Assembly: GCA_030637365.1 (NCBI GenBank)
Contig: DAOWGR010000063.1
Location: forward strand, 1 to 18,415
Length of the DNA stretch: 18,415 nucleotides
Source of the DNA: Elusimicrobiota bacterium
GTDB taxonomy: Bacteria > Elusimicrobiota > Elusimicrobia > Elusimicrobiales > UBA9959
Direction of reading: 5' to 3'
The notes beneath the pieces were generated by a model that was not told the origin of the DNA, did no database searches, and saw only the letters and a list, made by a program, of their open reading frames with translations. Of the stretch, positions 9,574 through 16,576 are shown in pieces. The position numbers and the translations under genes are program-made. How positions within the stretch are numbered: the stretch's first letter is position 1; the number at the start of each line of letters is the position of its first letter.

Positions 9574-11106
9574 AATGATTTAATAAAAATGTTAATTCCC
9601 AAAAACAAAGTTTGTGTTTTTATTTTGTTGTTTCTTGCCTGCTGCCTGTTGCCTGTCGCCTTTTTGCCTGTTGCTTATGCCGCTAAAATTCATTCGGCGG
9701 CGGGGAGTACTTCGGCGACATTTCTCAAAATTGGAGTGGGCGCGCGACCCGCGTCAATGGCGGGGGCTTTTACGGCGATAGCGGATGATTCGTATGCCGT
9801 TTATTGGAATCCCGCGGGTCTGGCATATAGTCAAGAAGCCAAAAATTTAAGTTTTTCTCATAATGAGTATTTTCACGGGCTTGCTCAGGAATTTCTTGTC
9901 TATACTCTCCCGGCTGAAAAGATTAAGTTTCTTGGCGGTGGATTTTTAAGCGGAGGGGTTTTTGGTTTTGGTTTTAATTATTTTTATACGCCTAAAGATA
10001 TGGAACGCAGAAGCGGCTTAAATGAAAGCGATCCTCTATATCCAATATCAATTTCCGAAGGATCATTTAGGGCTTATGATGCTGCTTTGTCAATAAGCTA
10101 TGGATATTCTTTTTCTTCCAATTTGGATTTGGGAGTCACTTTAAAGTTTATCAGACAATCCATAGATGATGAATCGGGTTCAAGTTTTGCTTTGGATGCG
10201 GGACTTTTGCGGCCTGTAACGCTGTTTAACAGAGAATTTATGGCGGGTTTTACCGTTCAGAATCTTGGTCCGGGAATAAAGTTTATTTCTAAAAGGTATG
10301 ATTTACCTTTGACTTTTAAAGCGGGTTTAAGTCATCGTTTTCTTGAGAGCGGAACAATCATGTCTTTGAATGTTGATAAGCCGATAGATAATTATCCGTC
10401 TTTTATCATAGGGATGGAATATCATCTTACGGATAAATTAAGTTTGAATTCAGGCTATAAATACAGACTGCACGGAAATGAATTGGGCGCGATGAGCGGT
10501 TTGGCGTCGGGCATGGGTTTTTCCGTTAATGATTTCCTGTTTTCATACGCCTTTTCGCCTTCGGGAGATTTAGGCAATTCTCATATATTATCATTATCTT
10601 TTAGATTTAGTCGGGTTGAAAAGCCGAAATTGAGATTGTCAAAAACGGTGCCGGTTTATCAGAAAATAAAAAACGGCAATACTATAGTGTATAAGATAAT
10701 TTCAACTCCCCTGACCATATCTTCAAGGGGAATAAGATATTTTATCAAAGCCGAGTCACTTGAAAGCGATGTGTATAAAATAGAATTTAAAACGTTTATG
10801 CGCGGGCCGGCCGGAGTTAATATCACAATGACGGAGGGGGATTTGCCTTCATCACTTTCAAGTTTATTGAAGGGAAAAGCGGAAAGTTTTAAGGCTTTTC
10901 AATTCTCATCAAATCTTGGCAATCCGCAGGGAAAAATAAATATTAATTTCAGAATTAAAAAAACAGAAAGCGTCGGAGAGAAGTTTTTTTATCTTAATCG
11001 AAAAAAATGGGAGTCGGTTGAAGTAAAAAAGATAGAGGAAGATGAGATGTATAAATATTTTTCTGTCGCTGTTCCTTTTAGCACGCATTATATAATCGGC
11101 GAATAA
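9565..11106 (+). CDS. PorV/PorQ-family outer-membrane barrel protein with C-terminal extension
   Basis: I place the start at ATG 9565 (513 aa). The frame is open upstream to about 9400, but those codons are two translated copies of the 73-nt repeat; ATG 9589 is an alternative. The signal peptide is LACCLLPVAFLPVAYA|AKIHS. The mature N-terminus carries the family hallmark TFLKIGVGARPASM followed by AFTAIADDSYAVYWNPAGLA. Alternating beta-strand sequence continues to a typical terminal strand LSLSFRFS near residue 352. In Bacteroidota, PorV is the outer-membrane component that handles sorting-domain cargo of the type IX system, which fits the gene just upstream. The last about 160 residues are beyond the usual barrel length and end in a beta-rich segment (FFYLNRKKWESVEV, FSVAVPFSTHYIIG) that faintly recalls PGF-pre-PGF-type domains. 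There is no clear Shine-Dalgarno sequence. Confidence 0.87.
   Translation: MKLNDLIKMLIPKNKVCVFILLFLACCLLPVAFLPVAYAAKIHSAAGSTSATFLKIGVGARPASMAGAFTAIADDSYAVYWNPAGLAYSQEAKNLSFSHNEYFHGLAQEFLVYTLPAEKIKFLGGGFLSGGVFGFGFNYFYTPKDMERRSGLNESDPLYPISISEGSFRAYDAALSISYGYSFSSNLDLGVTLKFIRQSIDDESGSSFALDAGLLRPVTLFNREFMAGFTVQNLGPGIKFISKRYDLPLTFKAGLSHRFLESGTIMSLNVDKPIDNYPSFIIGMEYHLTDKLSLNSGYKYRLHGNELGAMSGLASGMGFSVNDFLFSYAFSPSGDLGNSHILSLSFRFSRVEKPKLRLSKTVPVYQKIKNGNTIVYKIISTPLTISSRGIRYFIKAESLESDVYKIEFKTFMRGPAGVNITMTEGDLPSSLSSLLKGKAESFKAFQFSSNLGNPQGKININFRIKKTESVGEKFFYLNRKKWESVEVKKIEEDEMYKYFSVAVPFSTHYIIGE
9635..9676. repeat. Heptanucleotide tandem repeat inside the barrel gene's signal peptide
   Basis: TTGCCTG, CTGCCTG, TTGCCTG, TCGCCTT, then after one extra T another TTGCCTG and a partial TTGC. 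The reverse complement of the unit, CAGGCAA, is the same heptad as in the array at 17182. It encodes the hydrophobic core of the signal peptide. A 7-base gain or loss would shift the reading frame. Confidence 0.7.
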
Positions 11107-11119
11107 AAAGATAACAACA

Positions 11120-11191
11120 GTGATTAGTGGCAAGTGATAAGTGGCGAAAGGCGAGCGGCGAAAATACACTAATCGCTAATTACTTGCCACT
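11120..11191. repeat. Foldback of period-7 repeats in the convergent intergenic gap
   Basis: Six consecutive heptads run on the + strand at 11120-11161: GTGATTA, GTGGCAA, GTGATAA, GTGGCGA, AAGGCGA, GCGGCGA. On the - strand, 11190 down to 11170 reads GTGGCAA, GTAATTA, GCGATTA. The arms AGTGGCAAGT (11126-11135) and ACTTGCCACT (11182-11191) pair perfectly. The structure fills the 89-bp gap between the barrel gene and the convergent permease gene and could act as a bidirectional transcription barrier, though it lacks a strong T-run. Confidence 0.7.
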
Positions 11192-11195
11192 GGTT

Positions 11196-12026
11196 TTAAT
11201 ATTGTCCGAGACTGCCGTTTTTAAGAGTTTTGTTTATGGCGTATTTAAACGTCCATAAGCTTATAGGCAAAAGGAAAATCGCGAAGATTGCCAATATTGA
11301 AATTTCATTTTTAAGCTCCATAATGGAATGTCCTCTGTAAACGCTCAGTTCAAGAGCTTTTATGGAATAGGATAACGGGATGAATTTTGACAAGGTCTGA
11401 AGAAAAGGCGGCAGGACCGAAACCGGAAAAAAAATTCCGCCCAATAATCCCTCCATGGCGCTAAGTATCCAGGCCACGGGATTGCCTCTTTTAAACATTA
11501 TTACAAAACTTGCCGATAAAATCCCCATTGCGCTGAAGGTGATGATTGATAAAGAAAAAACAGTTAAGAAGGAAAGGACATTGGTGTTTGAAACATCAAT
11601 TTTAAAAAGAAATAAGCCCAATACGACATATACGATAAGTTCAAAGCTGGCATAGAGAAAATTCCAGATGCTTAAAGAAAGAAGAAGATTTGGTATTTTA
11701 ATCGGAGTGGATAAAAGCGCCAGGAATGTTCCCTGATATTGTTCATTTCTGATTTTGCTCGCGAAAGAGCCGAGTCCAGCGCCGGCGTAATTAAAAAAGG
11801 CCATGCTTAAAAACACATAAGCAAAATATCCGGTGTTAAAGGTGTCAAGATGGGGTGTCATTTTATGTCCGAATAGTTTATCTATGAAAAAGAATGTGAG
11901 TATGCCTATTAAGGCGTGAAGTATGCCTTCTATAAAAGCTAATTTATAGCTTGTTTCAATTAAAAAATCTTTTCGCAAAAAAGCGAATATTTGTTTTAAA
12001 GCCGGTTTATTCATTGTGATTGTCAT
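11196..12026 (-). CDS. ABC-2 type transporter permease
   Basis: 276 aa, integral inner-membrane subunit. Six hydrophobic segments lie at about residues 28-48, 65-85, 113-141, 149-177, 183-205 and 243-265, the usual ABC-2 layout, with a hydrophilic N-terminus (FLRKDFLIETSYKLAF). The conserved ABC-2 region before the last helix is visible (GGIFFPVSVLPPFLQ, FIPLSYSIKALE). Its start overlaps the end of the ATPase gene by 20 bp, so the two are co-transcribed and presumably form one exporter of two permeases plus two ATPases. ATG 12014 (MNKPAL) is an alternative start. The cargo cannot be read from sequence; such pairs export lipids, polysaccharides, drugs or peptides. The start lacks a clear Shine-Dalgarno sequence. 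Confidence 0.9.
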   Translation of the reverse strand: MTITMNKPALKQIFAFLRKDFLIETSYKLAFIEGILHALIGILTFFFIDKLFGHKMTPHLDTFNTGYFAYVFLSMAFFNYAGAGLGSFASKIRNEQYQGTFLALLSTPIKIPNLLLSLSIWNFLYASFELIVYVVLGLFLFKIDVSNTNVLSFLTVFSLSIITFSAMGILSASFVIMFKRGNPVAWILSAMEGLLGGIFFPVSVLPPFLQTLSKFIPLSYSIKALELSVYRGHSIMELKNEISILAIFAIFLLPISLWTFKYAINKTLKNGSLGQY

Positions 12027-12801
12027 TGACTGTTTTTACAAAAGCATTCATAAGAGAAATTTTTTGATTTGCGCATAATTCACTTGTATCGGAAAATTTT
12101 AACAGCTTTCCTTTGTTCAGAATCATTATTTTATCGCTGATGGCTTCAATTTCACGCAGTTCATGGCTTACATAAAAAATAATTTTACCCTGTTCTTTTA
12201 CCAAATAATTTCGCGCGAAAGCGTTAAAGTTTAGAGATGATTCGTAATCCAAGTTTTTGGTGGGTTCATCCAACAGTATTATATCCGGATTATGAATCAG
12301 AGTTCTGATTATGCCGAATTTTTTCATCATTCCAGAAGATAAGCTGTCAAAGCGTTTTTCATAAATCGTTTTATCTATGCCCAAAACATCAAAGAGCCGC
12401 GAAATTCTTTTTTGAACCGTTCTTTTATCAAGTCCATGCATGGACGCGAAGAAATTTATATTTTCCTTTGCCGTAAGCCGCCAGTAAAAACTTCTTTCCT
12501 GATTGAGCAGTATTCCGGTCGTTTTTTTTATTTCAAGATTGTTTTTGAGAGGATTTAATCCGAAAATTGAGATTTTTCCGCTGTCAGGAATTAGAAGCCC
12601 GGATAATAATCTAAGCAGAGTGGTTTTGCCGGCGCCGTTTTTTCCAAGCACGCCTATAAGGGAGCTTTTATGGATATCAAAAGAAATATCATCAAGGGCT
12701 TTTGTATCGCCCCCGGTTTTGAAATTTAAATTCAGCAAGTCCGTAAGATTTAAATTTGCCGGAAAAATCTTACTCACCGATTTGAAGTTTATTTTTTCCA
12801 T
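12007..12801 (-). CDS. ABC transporter ATP-binding protein
   Basis: 264 aa, with all nucleotide-binding motifs intact: Walker A GKNGAGKTT (53-61), Q-loop Gln101, signature LSSGM (154-158), Walker B IILLDEP (174-180) with catalytic Glu179, and H-loop His213 (VSHEL). A leader of about 34 residues (NLTDLLNLNFKTGGDTKA) before the core ATPase fold resembles ATPases paired with ABC-2 permeases. It drives the permease encoded immediately downstream with a 20-bp overlap. It is transcribed divergently from hpf. No Shine-Dalgarno sequence is visible in the A/T-rich stretch before the ATG. Substrate unknown. Confidence 0.93.
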   Translation of the reverse strand: MEKINFKSVSKIFPANLNLTDLLNLNFKTGGDTKALDDISFDIHKSSLIGVLGKNGAGKTTLLRLLSGLLIPDSGKISIFGLNPLKNNLEIKKTTGILLNQERSFYWRLTAKENINFFASMHGLDKRTVQKRISRLFDVLGIDKTIYEKRFDSLSSGMMKKFGIIRTLIHNPDIILLDEPTKNLDYESSLNFNAFARNYLVKEQGKIIFYVSHELREIEAISDKIMILNKGKLLKFSDTSELCANQKISLMNAFVKTVNDNHNE

Positions 12802-12919
12802 AAGATAAGTAATTTTACTAAAAAAAAATTAAAAGTCGCATTTATAACATTTATCTTAATTTTCGGATTGTCCGCGATGTTCATTAAGCCGCAAGAGCCT
12901 CCGAAAGGCATGAACTTTT

Positions 12920-12945
12920 CGCGCTTTCGTTCTTACGCGCTTTCG
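12920..12945. repeat. 10-bp direct repeat upstream of hpf
   Basis: CGCGCTTTCG occurs at 12920-12929 and again at 12936-12945, a 16-bp shift, in a TTTTCGCG/CTTTCG-rich patch with an approximate 8-bp period. It sits in the 241-bp divergent gap 12802-13042, just upstream of and overlapping the proposed -35 region. It may be a regulator site or a short-period repeat of the kind seen elsewhere in the window. Confidence 0.5.
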
Positions 12946-12969
12946 CGTTCACAGTATTATTTATATAAT
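12941..12969 (+). promoter_or_regulatory. Candidate promoter for the hpf-hprK-rapZ-PTS operon
   Basis: TATAAT (12964-12969) is preceded by a 17-bp spacer and a weak -35 hexamer TTTCGC (12941-12946). It lies about 75 bp before the hpf start, in a strongly A/T-rich patch. The -10 is perfect but the -35 is poor, so this is only a candidate. The divergent ABC operon must also have its promoter in the same gap, but none stood out. Confidence 0.35.
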
Positions 12970-13030
12970 AATATAGTTAGCTCGTTTGGTGTATTGCTAT
13001 GGGCTTGCATCTATTTATACATATTAAAGT

Positions 13031-13035
13031 GGAGG
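13031..13035 (+). promoter_or_regulatory. Strong Shine-Dalgarno of hpf
   Basis: GGAGG lies seven bases before ATG 13043. It is the best ribosome-binding site in the window and fixes the hpf start against the longer overlapping frame that opens at 12868. Confidence 0.85.
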
Positions 13036-13042
13036 ATTAATT

Positions 13043-13564
13043 ATGAGAATTCACATGGTAGCGAGGAAAATGAAGCTTACGGGACCGATAAAAGATTTTA
13101 TCGGAGTTAAGATTGAAAAAATGCGGGAATACGCGGATAATATTGTATGGACGCAGGCGATTGTTTCGGTGGAAAAAAAGATTCACAATGCCGAAGTTAT
13201 TATGCATGTCGGTCATCAAACGATAAAAGCGAGCGCCGCAAGCAACGATTTGTATTCTTCCATAGATAAAGTGATGAATAAAATTGAGATTCAGTTGAAG
13301 AAATACAAAGGAAAAACTAAAAACCATAGAGTTAATAAAACGCATGATTTTTCGGATTTTTCCGCTGTTGTTGGGCCGAAGATAAAGATTTCCGTTATTA
13401 AAGATGTTTCTTCCAAGCCGATGAATATTGAAGAGGCTGTTTTTGAAATGGAAAAAGCAGGTTATAATTTTTGGTTTTTCATGGATAAGCCTTCAAAACA
13501 GATGCAGGTGGTGTTTAAGAGATTGGACAATAGCTATGGTATTCTCCAGCCTTTAAAAAAATAA
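13043..13564 (+). CDS. hpf: Ribosome hibernation-promoting factor, long form
   Basis: 173 aa. The N-terminal domain (about 1-100) has the HPF/RaiA pattern: a short strand, the helix KLTGPIKDFIGVKIEKM, then AEVIMHVGHQTIKASAASNDLYSSIDKVMNKIE. After a linker, about residues 113-170 form the C-terminal dimerisation domain (KDVSSKPMNIEEAVFEMEKAGYNFWFF...VVFKRLDNSYGILQP). The family binds the 30S subunit and pairs 70S ribosomes into inactive 100S dimers when growth slows. Having both domains identifies the long form. It is first in the + strand cluster, 32 bp before hprK. In Proteobacteria hpf often sits beside rpoN and PTS regulators; no rpoN is visible here. Confidence 0.95.
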   Translation: MRIHMVARKMKLTGPIKDFIGVKIEKMREYADNIVWTQAIVSVEKKIHNAEVIMHVGHQTIKASAASNDLYSSIDKVMNKIEIQLKKYKGKTKNHRVNKTHDFSDFSAVVGPKIKISVIKDVSSKPMNIEEAVFEMEKAGYNFWFFMDKPSKQMQVVFKRLDNSYGILQPLKK

Positions 13565-13596
13565 ATGGTTCAAGAAACTTTAAATAAGAAAAGATT

Positions 13597-14541
13597 ATGT
13601 CACAGAACCTAACCGTAAAGGATTTATTGAAGTCCAGGGGTAAAACTTTGGATCTTAAATTAGTTGTTGGGACAGCCTATTTGTCAAGGGAAATTGTCGC
13701 CAGTGTTATAAATAGGCCCGGACTTGCCATTGCCGGACATCTTGAGCAGTTTAAATCCGAGAGAATCCAGATAATAGGTCAAGGAGAGCACGCTTTTTGC
13801 ATTAAGAATAAAGCGAAGGATATTCTTGAAAATCTTGATAAGATGTTCGCCGCCGACGATGTGCCGTGTGTTATTTTGACAGGAGGTCTTAAGCCTCCGA
13901 AGTTTTTAAGGGAATCCGCCAAAAAAGCGAAAATTCCGCTCCTTGTAACTTCAATGCCTACGGCTTCATTTATAAGAGAGTTAACCATATTTTTGGATGA
14001 CAAATTGGCCGCCACTGCCCATCTTCACGGCGTGCTTGTAAATGTTTATGGCTTGGGCGTGCTTATACAAGGAGATTCGGGAGTTGGCAAATCGGAGTGC
14101 GCGCTTGAACTTTTGAAAAGAGGGCATATTCTTATTGCTGATGATGTGATTGAAATTAAAAGAAGAATAGGATACATATTGATAGGCCATTCTCCCAGAA
14201 ATATTAGCCACTATATGGAAGTCAGAGGTTTGGGGATAATAGATATAGAGCTTCTTTTTGGTATCGGCGCCACAATGGATCAATCAATAGTTGAAATGCA
14301 AGTTTTTCTTGAAAGCGTGATTAACTTGAAAAATTATGATAGAACGGGTCTTGCCTCGGATACCGTCAATATTCTGGATGTCAATATACCGTCTTTGCGC
14401 GTGCCGGTCACTCCCGGAAGAAATTTGGCCATTTTAATTGAAGTGGCCGCTTTAAATCAAAGATTAAAAAATCAGGGACACAGTACGGCTAAAAAATTTA
14501 ATGAAGATTTAATTAAAAAGATGAAGCGAAAACAATCGTGA
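13597..14541 (+). CDS. hprK: HPr kinase/phosphorylase
   Basis: 314 aa. The N-terminal domain (about 1-130) is the family's Mur-like regulatory fold. The C-terminal catalytic domain has HGVLVNVYGLGVL with conserved His144, Walker A GDSGVGKS (159-166), ADDVIEI (181-187, the Asp pair of the active site), the HprK signature EVRGLGIIDIELLFG (208-222) and the K-loop region VTPGRNLAILIEVAA. It phosphorylates or dephosphorylates HPr on Ser46; that serine is present in the HPr encoded at 18149. The start has only a weak A/G-rich ribosome-binding site. The stop overlaps the GTG of the next gene (GTGA), implying translational coupling. All key residues are present, so I expect an active enzyme. Confidence 0.96.
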   Translation: MSQNLTVKDLLKSRGKTLDLKLVVGTAYLSREIVASVINRPGLAIAGHLEQFKSERIQIIGQGEHAFCIKNKAKDILENLDKMFAADDVPCVILTGGLKPPKFLRESAKKAKIPLLVTSMPTASFIRELTIFLDDKLAATAHLHGVLVNVYGLGVLIQGDSGVGKSECALELLKRGHILIADDVIEIKRRIGYILIGHSPRNISHYMEVRGLGIIDIELLFGIGATMDQSIVEMQVFLESVINLKNYDRTGLASDTVNILDVNIPSLRVPVTPGRNLAILIEVAALNQRLKNQGHSTAKKFNEDLIKKMKRKQS

Positions 14542-15413
14542 AAAAAAGCAAAATGAACAAGATTAAAGTTTTTATCGTAACCGGCATGTCGGGAGCCGGC
14601 AAGAGCCAGGCTCTTAAATGTTTTGAAGATTTCGGATTTTATTGCATAGATAATCTGCCAACCGATCTCATGCCTTTTTTCGCTAAATTGCTTGATGCTA
14701 AAAAATATCTTAGAAATGTGGCATTGGGCATGGATATACGGGAGGGGAAATATCTAAAAGATTTTGTATCGTCTCTTGAGAATTTAATCAGACTTGGCAT
14801 TGATTGCAAAATAATATTTCTTGACGCGTCTGATTTTATTCTTCTTCAGAGATTTTCGGAAACGCGGCACAAACATCCTCTCGGTAAGAATCTGTCGCGA
14901 GCGATAAAACAAGAAAGAAGAATCCTTTCCAATCTTAAGTCCGCGTCAAACAAGGTTATTGATACTTCAAAATTAACTCTTGGCGAATTGAAAGAGATAA
15001 TTTCGGCGGCGCTTGAGTTGAAGCGTTCCAAGGAAATGAATTTAAGCGTTACATCATTTGGTTTCAAATACGGCATCCCTTTGGATGCCGATATTGTAAT
15101 GGATGTCAGGTTTCTGCCCAATCCCAATTATATTCCCCGTCTTAAAAAGAAAACGGGTCTTGATAAGGGTGTTAAGAATTATTTGGAATCCAAGCCGATG
15201 TTAAAAAAATTTATTGAAAGATATTCGGATCAAATAAAAGATTTGATTCCGCTTTATATCAAAGAAGGGAAATCCTATTTAACGATAGCGATAGGATGTA
15301 CGGGCGGCAGGCACAGAAGCGTGTTTATTTCCAACCAAATAGCGAAAAAAATGGAAAGATTCGGTTTTTCAGTGTCTGAATATCATAGGGACATAAGGAA
15401 GTCTATTCAATGA
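14538..15413 (+). CDS. rapZ: RapZ-family nucleotide-binding protein (YvcJ/RapZ)
   Basis: 291 aa from GTG 14538, which overlaps the hprK stop; ATG 14553 (MNKIKVF) is an alternative. Walker A GMSGAGKS (16-23) is followed by the family hallmark GFYCIDNLP (33-41). The C-terminal domain contains FGFKYGIPLDADIVMDVRFLPNP and the signature GCTGGRHRS (253-261), then EYHRDIRK. In E. coli RapZ senses glucosamine-6-phosphate and guides RNase E to the GlmZ small RNA; in Bacillus YvcJ hydrolyses nucleotides. GlmZ is enteric-specific, so the target here is unknown. A link to amino-sugar or cell-wall control is plausible. It ends in an ATGA overlap with EIIA. Confidence 0.95.
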   Translation: MKKSKMNKIKVFIVTGMSGAGKSQALKCFEDFGFYCIDNLPTDLMPFFAKLLDAKKYLRNVALGMDIREGKYLKDFVSSLENLIRLGIDCKIIFLDASDFILLQRFSETRHKHPLGKNLSRAIKQERRILSNLKSASNKVIDTSKLTLGELKEIISAALELKRSKEMNLSVTSFGFKYGIPLDADIVMDVRFLPNPNYIPRLKKKTGLDKGVKNYLESKPMLKKFIERYSDQIKDLIPLYIKEGKSYLTIAIGCTGGRHRSVFISNQIAKKMERFGFSVSEYHRDIRKSIQ

Positions 15414-15817
15414 TAAACATAATAGTAATGACGCACGGAGAATTTGGAGCTTATCTGATAGAAGCGGCGGAGCATATTGTCGGAGCGCAAAAAAAAGGAG
15501 TAAAGAATATTTCAATTTCCTCGCGATTATCGCTTGAAGAGATGTGCTTGAGCGTAAGTCATTCAATTGAAGAAATGAAATCGGGAGACGGATTTATTTT
15601 TCTTATTGATATGCCCGGAGGAACGCCGATGAATATAGTTCTTCCGATTATCAAGGATATCCCCAAGACCGCCGTTATATGCGGTTTAAACATAAATATG
15701 CTTACATCGGCTTTTTCTTATCGAAAAACCTTAAGTTTTAATAAGCTGGTTGATAAAATTATGGATGATGGCAAGAAATCCATTTGTGAAGTTAAAAATT
15801 TGCTGATTAAAGCGTGA
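15410..15817 (+). CDS. PTS mannose/sorbose-class EIIA component
   Basis: 135 aa cytoplasmic phosphocarrier. The motif VMTHGEFG places the phospho-accepting His at residue 9, as in the EIIA-Man family. The DMPGGTPMN segment (about 67-75) and the C-terminal CGLNINML are also typical. It receives phosphate from HPr(His-P) and passes it to EIIB. It is a stand-alone domain, not fused to EIIB as in E. coli ManX. The start overlaps the rapZ stop (ATGA) and has AAGGAAG (15395-15401) eight bases upstream. A 198-bp gap separates it from EIIB. Confidence 0.93.
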   Translation: MINIIVMTHGEFGAYLIEAAEHIVGAQKKGVKNISISSRLSLEEMCLSVSHSIEEMKSGDGFIFLIDMPGGTPMNIVLPIIKDIPKTAVICGLNINMLTSAFSYRKTLSFNKLVDKIMDDGKKSICEVKNLLIKA

Positions 15818-15926
15818 AGAAATCATAGGTTGGGCAGTGGTGATACGGAACGACAAAAAAAAGAATGAGCGATAAAAATTAATAAACAGAAAGCATATGT
15901 CCATCAAAAAAAGCAAGAGAAGGAAA

Positions 15927-15951
15927 GGGAAATAAATTAAGGAATTTTCCC
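15927..15951. other. Weak hairpin in the 198-bp EIIA-EIIB gap
   Basis: GGGAAA (15927-15932) pairs with TTTCCC (15946-15951) around a 13-base loop. The gap 15818-16015 holds no convincing gene. It begins with degenerate period-7 sequence (TAGGTTG at 15826, GTGATAC at 15840). A processing site or weak internal regulatory element is possible. Confidence 0.3.
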
Positions 15952-16015
15952 ACTTTACATATTACTTATCATCTTATTTCGTATTTGCGCTGTTTTCTGT
16001 TGTTACGGAGAGTTT

Positions 16016-16498
16016 ATGTCCATTAGTTTAATAAGAATAGACGATAGATTGATACATGGACAGATTGTGGAATCATGGATTCCAAATCTGAATATCAGTG
16101 AGATTGTTGTGGTATCGGACGAAATAGTTGAAGATGAAACGCGGCGGGCGATAATGAGATTCGCGACTCCGGACGATATTGATTTAAAAATAATGTCGGT
16201 TTCCTGCGCTATAAAATATTTTCCCGAGGCGAATGAAAGCAAGTTGAATATTCTTGTTTTGTTGCCGGGGCTTAAAGAAATTGTGGAATTGCTTGACAGA
16301 GGTTTAAAGGTTTCTAAATTAAATATAGGCGGTATGCATTATTCCGCTGGAAAAAATCAATCCATCGGACGGGCCATTTTTCTTAGCAAGAAGGACTGCG
16401 ATTATTTTAAGGATATATTCAGTCGCGGAATCAAGATTGAAGGCAGAGGAGTTCCCAGTGACAGTCCCGTGGACATTATGAAAGTTATAAATATGTAA
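16016..16498 (+). CDS. PTS mannose/sorbose-class EIIB component
   Basis: 160 aa. The N-terminal motif LIRIDDRLIHGQI contains the phosphorylated His14 and is diagnostic for EIIB of the mannose/fructose/sorbose class. The rest keeps the family pattern, including NIGGMHYSAGKNQSIGRAIFLS and the C-terminal RGVPSDSP. It takes phosphate from EIIA His9 and passes it to the sugar during transport through EIIC/EIID. GGAGAG (16007-16012) precedes ATG 16016. Length is normal for a stand-alone EIIB. The transported sugar cannot be assigned from sequence. Confidence 0.95.
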   Translation: MSISLIRIDDRLIHGQIVESWIPNLNISEIVVVSDEIVEDETRRAIMRFATPDDIDLKIMSVSCAIKYFPEANESKLNILVLLPGLKEIVELLDRGLKVSKLNIGGMHYSAGKNQSIGRAIFLSKKDCDYFKDIFSRGIKIEGRGVPSDSPVDIMKVINM

Positions 16499-16543
16499 AA
16501 CAGCGCGACAGCGCGGCAGAACAGAAAACAACAGAGGATAAAA

Positions 16544-16571
16544 GTAATTAGTAATGAGTAGCGGGTAAAAC
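16544..16571. repeat. Period-7 repeat cluster before EIIC (GTANNNN type)
   Basis: Four consecutive heptads, GTAATTA, GTAATGA, GTAGCGG, GTAAAAC, occupy the 78-bp EIIB-EIIC gap directly before ATG 16577. The first heptad also occurs in the - strand arm of the foldback at 11177-11183. A separate 8-bp doublet (CAGCGCGA, CAGCGCGG) lies at about 16501-16516. Confidence 0.5.
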
Positions 16572-16576
16572 ATCCT

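Noticed and set aside
13007..13030. TTGCAT followed by TATACA/TAAAGT as the hpf promoter
   Set aside because: Spacing is far too short for a standard -35/-10 pair, and it would overlap the ribosome-binding site.
12868..13110. Open frame of 80 codons on the + strand overlapping the start of hpf
   Set aside because: It crosses the proposed promoter and runs out of frame into hpf, which has its own strong Shine-Dalgarno; composition is not protein-like.
15897..15935. 12-codon basic peptide (MSIKKSKRRKGK) in the EIIA-EIIB gap
   Set aside because: Very short, no Shine-Dalgarno, and a lysine-rich product is expected from A-rich DNA by chance.
15991..16534. 11-bp inverted match (ACAGAAAACA-type) flanking the EIIB gene
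   Set aside because: A/T-biased low-complexity words of this length are expected by chance; no other sign of a mobile element around EIIB.
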